DNA of 9,775 nucleotides from Burkholderiales bacterium RIFCSPHIGHO2_12_FULL_61_11. Lineage in GTDB: Bacteria; Pseudomonadota; Gammaproteobacteria; Burkholderiales; Burkholderiaceae_C. Where the stretch lies: the NCBI GenBank assembly GCA_001770785.1, contig MERZ01000387.1, positions 3,007 through 12,781 on the forward strand, given 5' to 3'. The notes under the pieces are model-generated. The model ran no database searches. It was not told where the DNA came from and saw only the letters and a list, made by a program, of their open reading frames with translations. Positions 5,880-9,775 of this stretch are shown in pieces. Each line of letters opens with the position of its first letter. Position 1 is the stretch's first letter. Made by a program: the position numbers and the translations under genes.

Positions 5880-6941
5880 TCACAGAATCCGGTTGAACCA
5901 GAGCAGCGAGAGGCCCGCCGACAGCAACGCCAGCATCGCCGCCAGCAGAGCCAGCAGTCCGGAGATTTCGGTTTCCTTTTTCTCCACGGTCAGGCGGGAA
6001 CTGAGGGTTTCATAGACCTTCTTGAGGTCGGTCGCCGAACCCGCGTAAAAGTATTCGGCCTGGGTGGCTCTGGCGATGCCTTTGAGGGTTTCCTCGTCGA
6101 GCCTGACGCGCATGGACCAGCCTTCAAAGCCAATGGTTTCACCCGCCACGGTGCCAACGCCAACGGTGTAGACGCGCACCCCCCGGTCGGCGGCCACCTT
6201 GGCGGCATCGAGCGAATCGACGCCGGTGGTGCGCTGGCCGTCGGTCAGCAAAATAATCGCCGCTGAAGTGTAGGAGCCGGGCGCCACCGGCGTGAATTCT
6301 TTTTCGACATCCTTGCCATCCTTGCCTTGTTTGAGCGCCTCGTCCAGCGAGATGCCATGCTGGCGCTCACGGCCATATTGCATCGATTCCAGGTCGATAC
6401 CGGCATCGGGGAAAAGCTCGGCCAGCGAGACGATGATGGCATTGCCAATCGCGGTGGCGCGCTGCAGCTGGAATTTGTCTATGGCCGCTACCAGGTCTTC
6501 GCGGCTGAGGGTGGGAGCCTGCACCACCGATGCGGTTCCCGCAAAGGCGACGATGCCGACCCGCACGCTGCGCGGCAAGTCGGCCAGAAAGGCCTTGGCA
6601 GCGTTTTGTGAGGCCACCAGGCGATTGGGCTCGACATCGGTGGCGCGCATGCTGCCCGAGACATCCATGGCCAGTATGATGGTTTGCCGTTCCAATGGCA
6701 GGGTGATGACGGCAAGCGGGCGAGAAGCGGCCACCAGCATGGCCGCAAGAGAGAGCAAAAACAGCAGCGGCGGAATGTGCCGGCGAAAGCCCTGGCCCTT
6801 GCCCATGGCTTCGCGCACGACGGACAGGCTGGCATACCGCAAGGCCATCTTTTTCTTGCGACCGAGCAGCCAGAGATACACCCCCACCAGCAGCGGAATA
6901 GCCAGCAGCAGCCAGAGAAATTGGGGCCAGAGAAAGGTCAT
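5880..6941 (-). CDS. Membrane-anchored von Willebrand factor A domain protein (BatA-like)
   Basis: This is a BatA/YfbK-type VWA protein of the MoxR-DUF58-VWA module, 353 residues long. The N-terminus carries a membrane segment at about 7-26 (LWLLLAIPLLVGVYLWLL), then the basic RKKK. A second segment lies at 57-72, and a C-terminal one near 328-348. The VWA domain sits between them with a complete MIDAS: DVSGS at 93-97, Thr163 in ATAIGNAI, and TDG at 233-235. A charged stretch at about 183-222 (YGRERQHGISLDEALKQGKD and beyond) lies between the second and third MIDAS elements and looks longer than in minimal VWA domains. The start at 6941 is chosen for its AAGGAA 5 bases upstream; an ATG at 6998 would run back into DUF58. 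It begins 10 bp after DUF58 and is the last gene of the operon. Its partners are presumably MoxR and DUF58, acting at the envelope. Confidence 0.9.
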   Translation of the reverse strand: MTFLWPQFLWLLLAIPLLVGVYLWLLGRKKKMALRYASLSVVREAMGKGQGFRRHIPPLLFLLSLAAMLVAASRPLAVITLPLERQTIILAMDVSGSMRATDVEPNRLVASQNAAKAFLADLPRSVRVGIVAFAGTASVVQAPTLSREDLVAAIDKFQLQRATAIGNAIIVSLAELFPDAGIDLESMQYGRERQHGISLDEALKQGKDGKDVEKEFTPVAPGSYTSAAIILLTDGQRTTGVDSLDAAKVAADRGVRVYTVGVGTVAGETIGFEGWSMRVRLDEETLKGIARATQAEYFYAGSATDLKKVYETLSSRLTVEKKETEISGLLALLAAMLALLSAGLSLLWFNRIL

Positions 6942-6946
6942 GGCCG

Positions 6947-6953
6947 TTCCTTC
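6947..6953 (-). promoter_or_regulatory. Shine-Dalgarno of the VWA gene overlapping the DUF58 stop
   Basis: Read on the minus strand, GAAGGAA shares bases with the DUF58 TGA stop (6952-6954), and its AAGGAA lies 5 bases before the ATG at 6941. The overlap suggests translational coupling of the two proteins. Confidence 0.7.
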
Positions 6954-8142
6954 AGGCTGCGGGCCTAAAGTGGGCGGGCAGTTTGGCTGCGGCGGCACGG
7001 ACCCCCGACGAGCGGCTGCGGCATTTGCGAAGGTCGGTGAATCTCATGATGGCATCCACCAGTGAGCCATCGGTGGACAACTCCAGCGTGTCGACACCGG
7101 CGCTCGCCAGGGCCTGCCTCAAGTCGGCTTCGCGTTGGGCCGCAATGCGCGCAAAGCGCTTGCGAAAACCCGCATCATGCGTGTCCACCAGCAACTGCTC
7201 GCCAGTTTCCACATCGCAAATCGGAATCAGCCCGAGATCTGGCAGCGCCAGTTCCAGCGGGTCCAGCAGGCGCACCGCCACCACGTCGTGGCGCTGGGCG
7301 AGCAGGCCCAAAGACTGTTCCCAGCCGGGTTCGCTGATGAAATCGGACACCACAAACAGCGTGGAGCGGCGCCGCACCAGCGTGGCCGCAGCCTGCAGCA
7401 ACTCGTGCAGGCGGGTGGGACCGATTGCCTTGCCAGCGACGCCAGCATCATCTGCCATGGGCCGTGTCTGCAGCGTATGCAGCAACTGCAGCACATGCTG
7501 CCGACTGCCGCGCGCCGGTATCACGGTATCGACGCCGCAACCATAGAGCAGGGCGCCCACACGGTTGCCGTGGCTCGTTAGAAGGCGCGCCAGCACGGCG
7601 ACGAATTCGGCGGAGACGTCACGCTTGCGCTGCTCGCCGGAGCCGAAATCGACCGACGCGCTCAGGTCGAGCAAAAACCAGGCGCTCATCTCGCGGTCTT
7701 CGGTGAAGACACGCACATGCGGTTGATCCAGCCGGGCGGTGACGTTCCAGTCGATGTGGCGCACGTCGTCGTGATACTGGTACTCACGCAGGTCGGCCAG
7801 GTCCATGCCGGTGCCGTGCAGCAGCGTGCGGTAGTCACCCTGCAGCAGGCCATCGAGTCGGCGCAGTACCGTCCATTCGAGGCGGCGCAGCAGTTGCTCG
7901 GCCTTGCCGTGGCCCGTGCCGGGCGAAGCGGCAAGCGTGGCGGCTGTAGGCCGCAGCGCAGGGCCGCCCCAAGCAAGGCCAGCCCCCTCGGGGGGCAGCG
8001 CAGCACGCGAAGCGGCAAGCGTGGGGGTATCTGTAGGCCGCAGCGCAGGGCCGCCCCAAGCAAGGCCAGCCCCCTCGGGGGGCAGCGCAGCACGCGAAGC
8101 GTCAAGCGTGGGGGCTGAATCTTCAGGCAGCGAGTTTTTCAT
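6952..8142 (-). CDS. DUF58 domain protein of the MoxR module, with repeat-derived N-terminal extension
   Basis: DUF58 proteins accompany MoxR ATPases and VWA proteins; their molecular role is not settled, but they probably act as adaptors. This one has 396 residues. The DUF58 hallmark runs from about 103 to 145: YRTLLHGTGMDLADLREYQ, then DDVRHIDWNVTAR at 125-137. A VWA-like fold follows, with a DLSASVD motif near 155 and a TLFVVSDF strand further on. The conserved part begins only near residue 80 (KAEQLLRRLEWTVLRRLDGL). Residues 11-72 are two copies of a 29-residue repeat (PTL.ASRAALPPEGAGLAWG...) plus a fragment, encoded by tandem DNA repeats. The start at 8142 overlaps the end of moxR by 20 bp and no in-frame ATG or GTG follows the repeats, so the extension is probably translated. 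The C-terminus (RCRSRSSGVRAAAAKL...) is basic and variable. It is the third of four genes in the operon. Confidence 0.85.
   Translation of the reverse strand: MKNSLPEDSAPTLDASRAALPPEGAGLAWGGPALRPTDTPTLAASRAALPPEGAGLAWGGPALRPTAATLAASPGTGHGKAEQLLRRLEWTVLRRLDGLLQGDYRTLLHGTGMDLADLREYQYHDDVRHIDWNVTARLDQPHVRVFTEDREMSAWFLLDLSASVDFGSGEQRKRDVSAEFVAVLARLLTSHGNRVGALLYGCGVDTVIPARGSRQHVLQLLHTLQTRPMADDAGVAGKAIGPTRLHELLQAAATLVRRRSTLFVVSDFISEPGWEQSLGLLAQRHDVVAVRLLDPLELALPDLGLIPICDVETGEQLLVDTHDAGFRKRFARIAAQREADLRQALASAGVDTLELSTDGSLVDAIMRFTDLRKCRSRSSGVRAAAAKLPAHFRPAA
7944..8030 (-). repeat. GC-rich tandem repeat, copy B1 (inside DUF58 gene)
   Basis: 87-bp unit, on the plus strand starting CTGTAGGCCGCAGCGCAGGG and ending GTGGGGGTAT. 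Its reverse complement matches the A copies at 1851-2008: the CCCCACGCTTG start, the GCCCCCCGAGGGGGC hairpin and the CTTGCTTGGGGCGGCCC block. A 17-bp fragment of a further unit (CGAAGCGGCAAGCGTGG, 7924-7940) precedes it. In this gene it is read as SRAALPPEGAGLAWGGPALR. Confidence 0.9.
8031..8117 (-). repeat. GC-rich tandem repeat, copy B2 (inside DUF58 gene)
   Basis: 87 bp and nearly identical to copy B1. I see differences only at one base in the AAGCG(G/T)CAAG segment and at the distal end. The 87-bp period is exactly 29 codons. Such low divergence suggests a recent duplication or ongoing homogenisation. The unit ends within the first 12 codons of the DUF58 gene. Confidence 0.9.
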
Positions 8143-9142
8143 GTTCAAGCGGCTTGGCGGGTGGCGGGATTTTAGCCATGATCTTGCTGACCACAGCATC
8201 GGCGGAAAGCCCTTCGGAGAGTGCTTCATAAGACAGCACCAGGCGGTGCCGCAGCACGTCGGGCACCAGGTCGGTCATGTCCTCCGGCAGGGCGTAACTA
8301 CGGCCGCGCAGCAGGGCCAGCGCCCTGGCGCCTTCGGTCAGATTGATGGTGGCGCGCGGACTGGCGCCAAAGGTGATGAAGCGTGCCAGTTCCTTGAGTC
8401 CATATTTCGCCTGATCGCGTGTCGCCGACACCAGGCGTACCGCGTACTGCACCAGTGAAGGGTCCACATAAACGCGTCGGCATTCGGCTTGCAGCGCGGC
8501 CAGTTGCGCCGTCGTGGCGACGCTTGACACGGTCACGGCAGGGCCGGTGACGCGCTGGACGATGACAAATTCTTCCTCAAAGCTAGGGTAATCCACCAGC
8601 ACCTTCATCATGAAGCGATCCACCTGGGCTTCAGGCAGCGGGTACGTGCCCTCGGTCTCAATCGGATTTTGCGTGGCCATCACCAGAAAAGGCTCGGGCA
8701 CTTTGTGAGTGATACCGGCAATCGTCACCTGTCGCTCCTGCATGACTTCAAGCAGCGCGCTTTGCACCTTGGCGGGCGCGCGGTTGATCTCATCGGCCAG
8801 CAGCAGGTTGGTGAACACCGGCCCCAGGGAGGTGCTGAAGTCGCCGGTTTTCTGGCTGTAGATGCGTGTGCCCACCAAGTCGGCCGGCACCAGGTCGGGC
8901 GTGAACTGGATGCGCTTGAACTCGCCGTGTATGGTATTGGCCAGCGTTTTCACCGTAAGGGTTTTGGCAAGACCGGGCACGCCCTCGACCAGCAGATGAC
9001 CCTGCGCCAGAATGGCGACCATGACGCGCTCAAGAAACAGGTCTTGTCCGACTACCACGCGCTTTATTTCATAGAGGATTTGTTCCATCAGCTGCGCCGT
9101 GTCGTGACCGGCCGGTGAATGAATTTGGCTGGGCAATTCCAT
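8123..9142 (-). CDS. MoxR family AAA+ ATPase
   Basis: MoxR-type AAA+ ATPases act as chaperone-like machines that activate or mature target complexes, usually with a VWA-domain partner encoded nearby. The protein is 339 residues, normal for the family. Walker A is GVPGLAKT at 54-61 (the MoxR variant of the P-loop), Walker B LLLADE at 113-118, followed by INRAPAKVQSALLEVMQE, and sensor 1 is ATQNP at 156-160. TEGTYPLPEAQVDRF carries the arginine-finger region, and GASPRA is the sensor 2 region near 283. All are intact. The start at 9142 is preceded by AAGGA at 8 bases. The gene starts 12 bp after the protease stop and overlaps the DUF58 start by 20 bp, so the three products are probably made together. 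I give no gene symbol because moxR paralogues are numerous. Confidence 0.95.
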   Translation of the reverse strand: MELPSQIHSPAGHDTAQLMEQILYEIKRVVVGQDLFLERVMVAILAQGHLLVEGVPGLAKTLTVKTLANTIHGEFKRIQFTPDLVPADLVGTRIYSQKTGDFSTSLGPVFTNLLLADEINRAPAKVQSALLEVMQERQVTIAGITHKVPEPFLVMATQNPIETEGTYPLPEAQVDRFMMKVLVDYPSFEEEFVIVQRVTGPAVTVSSVATTAQLAALQAECRRVYVDPSLVQYAVRLVSATRDQAKYGLKELARFITFGASPRATINLTEGARALALLRGRSYALPEDMTDLVPDVLRHRLVLSYEALSEGLSADAVVSKIMAKIPPPAKPLEHEKLAA

Positions 9143-9150
9143 AAGGGTTT

Positions 9151-9156
9151 TCCTTC
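9151..9156 (-). promoter_or_regulatory. Shine-Dalgarno of moxR overlapping the protease stop
   Basis: Read on the minus strand, GAAGGA shares bases with the upstream TGA stop (9155-9157) and lies 8 bases from the moxR ATG. It is the same TGAAGGAA arrangement as at the DUF58-VWA junction, supporting one operon. Confidence 0.65.
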
Positions 9157-9775
9157 AGAAGGGGGGCATGCCGGCAGCTGACGCGGCATTTTCAATCGGC
9201 ACGGCAAAACCAATGCCAACAAAGGTGCGTTGCTGGTTGGGGTTGTAAATGGCGGTGACGATGCCAATTACTTCGCCATCCATGGTGACCAGCGGGCCAC
9301 CGGAATTACCAGGGTTGGCGGCGGCGTCAAACTGGATCAGGTTGGTCATCAGTTGCTTGCCCTCGGGTGAGCGGAAGTTGCGATCGAGCCCCGAGATGAC
9401 CCCGCTGGAGGCCGAGGGACCAATGCCAAAGGGATAGCCCACGGCCAGCACCTGATCGCCAGGCGCCAGGTCGGCCGTCGAGCGCATGGTGGCAGCGGCC
9501 AGGTCGTCCGGAATCTTGTGCGCCTGCAGCACGGCCAGGTCGTTTTCCGGCTGTATGCCGGTAACCGTTGCGGTGGACTCCAGACCGTCGGCAAACGTGA
9601 CCTTGATGGTCTCCGCGCCTTGCACCACATGCAAATTGGTCAGGATGATGCCCGTATCGACGATGACCACGCCGGTTCCGACGCTGCGCTCGGGATCTTC
9701 CTTGCCGTTGCTTTCCTTGCCCAGGCCGACCACGCGAACCACCGACGGCATGATGGCTTCGTAGGCCTTTGCCGC
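9155..9775 (-). CDS. Trypsin-like (HtrA-type) serine protease without PDZ domain (partial, N-terminus off the right edge)
   Basis: The frame is open to the right edge and gives 206 visible residues, beginning AAKAYEAIMPSVVRVVG; the Met encoded at 9751 is internal, not the start. The catalytic triad of S1C/DegP-like proteases is complete: His in TNLHVV (codon at 9631), Asp in ENDLAVL (9541) and Ser in PGNSGGP (9304). Other family landmarks are GTGVVI, VGYPFGIGPSASSGVISG and the C-terminal GIGFAVPIENA. The protein stops soon after the protease domain, so unlike DegP/DegS it has no PDZ domain in the visible part. A signal peptide or membrane anchor, expected for this family, would lie outside the window. 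It sits 12 bp upstream of moxR in the same orientation and leads the module, suggesting envelope protein processing or quality control together with MoxR, DUF58 and VWA (inference). Confidence 0.9.
   Translation of the reverse strand, partial: AAKAYEAIMPSVVRVVGLGKESNGKEDPERSVGTGVVIVDTGIILTNLHVVQGAETIKVTFADGLESTATVTGIQPENDLAVLQAHKIPDDLAAATMRSTADLAPGDQVLAVGYPFGIGPSASSGVISGLDRNFRSPEGKQLMTNLIQFDAAANPGNSGGPLVTMDGEVIGIVTAIYNPNQQRTFVGIGFAVPIENAASAAGMPPF

Noticed and set aside
6942..6998. Earlier ATG for the VWA gene
   Set aside because: It overlaps the DUF58 C-terminus and lacks the AAGGAA site, which is correctly placed before the ATG at 6941.
7924..8117. CRISPR-like array
   Set aside because: The units are 87 bp, directly abutting and without unique spacers, inside an open reading frame, and no cas genes are present. 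It is a tandem duplication.
8143..8229. Earlier start for the DUF58 gene inside moxR
   Set aside because: It would overlap moxR by over 100 bp with a peptide (MKHSPKGFPP...) that is out-of-frame MoxR coding sequence. The ATG at 8142 gives a modest 20-bp overlap.
7904..8458. Plus-strand open frame across the DUF58 repeats and moxR
   Set aside because: Antisense to two clear genes. It resembles the RpfE-like repeat peptides only because the same DNA repeat lies in the opposite orientation.

Overview
The window is high-GC, densely packed chromosomal DNA. Its gene content and short intergenic repeats suggest a betaproteobacterium, most likely of the Comamonadaceae (Polaromonas, Rhodoferax or Variovorax-like). 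This placement rests on protein flavour, the lolC/lolD and RpfE-like/recJ arrangements and GC-rich repeats of a kind I associate with that family; no search was run.

Layout. (1) 1-2584, minus strand: the N-terminal 464 residues of RecJ single-strand DNA exonuclease, which continues past the left edge, preceded by a 384-residue RpfE-like conserved protein. (2) 2585-2626: a 42-bp divergent promoter gap. (3) 2627-5878, plus strand: the lipoprotein-releasing ABC transporter genes lolC and lolD, an unrecognised 201-residue protein with an N-terminal hydrophobic segment, and slyX. (4) 5880-9775, minus strand: a tight operon read right to left, with a PDZ-less trypsin-like (HtrA-type) protease entering from the right edge, then a MoxR AAA+ ATPase, a DUF58 protein and a membrane-anchored von Willebrand A (BatA-like) protein. 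SlyX and the VWA gene meet tail to tail with one base between them.

How the genes work together. LolC and LolD form the inner-membrane machine that releases outer-membrane lipoproteins to the LolA carrier. MoxR, DUF58 and VWA proteins form a known ATPase/adaptor module thought to act as a chaperone-like or metal-dependent maturation system at the cell envelope. Here it is coupled to a serine protease, which suggests envelope protein quality control.

The most unusual feature is a GC-rich repeat of about 84-87 bp, present as a tandem pair inside two different protein-coding genes. In the RpfE-like gene it adds about 55-60 residues between conserved blocks. In the DUF58 gene it makes up almost the whole N-terminal 72 residues. 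The pairs lie in opposite orientations relative to their genes and are read in different frames, yet both keep the host gene open because the unit length is a multiple of three. A second, unrelated palindromic element of 88 bp sits in the lolC-lolD gap.
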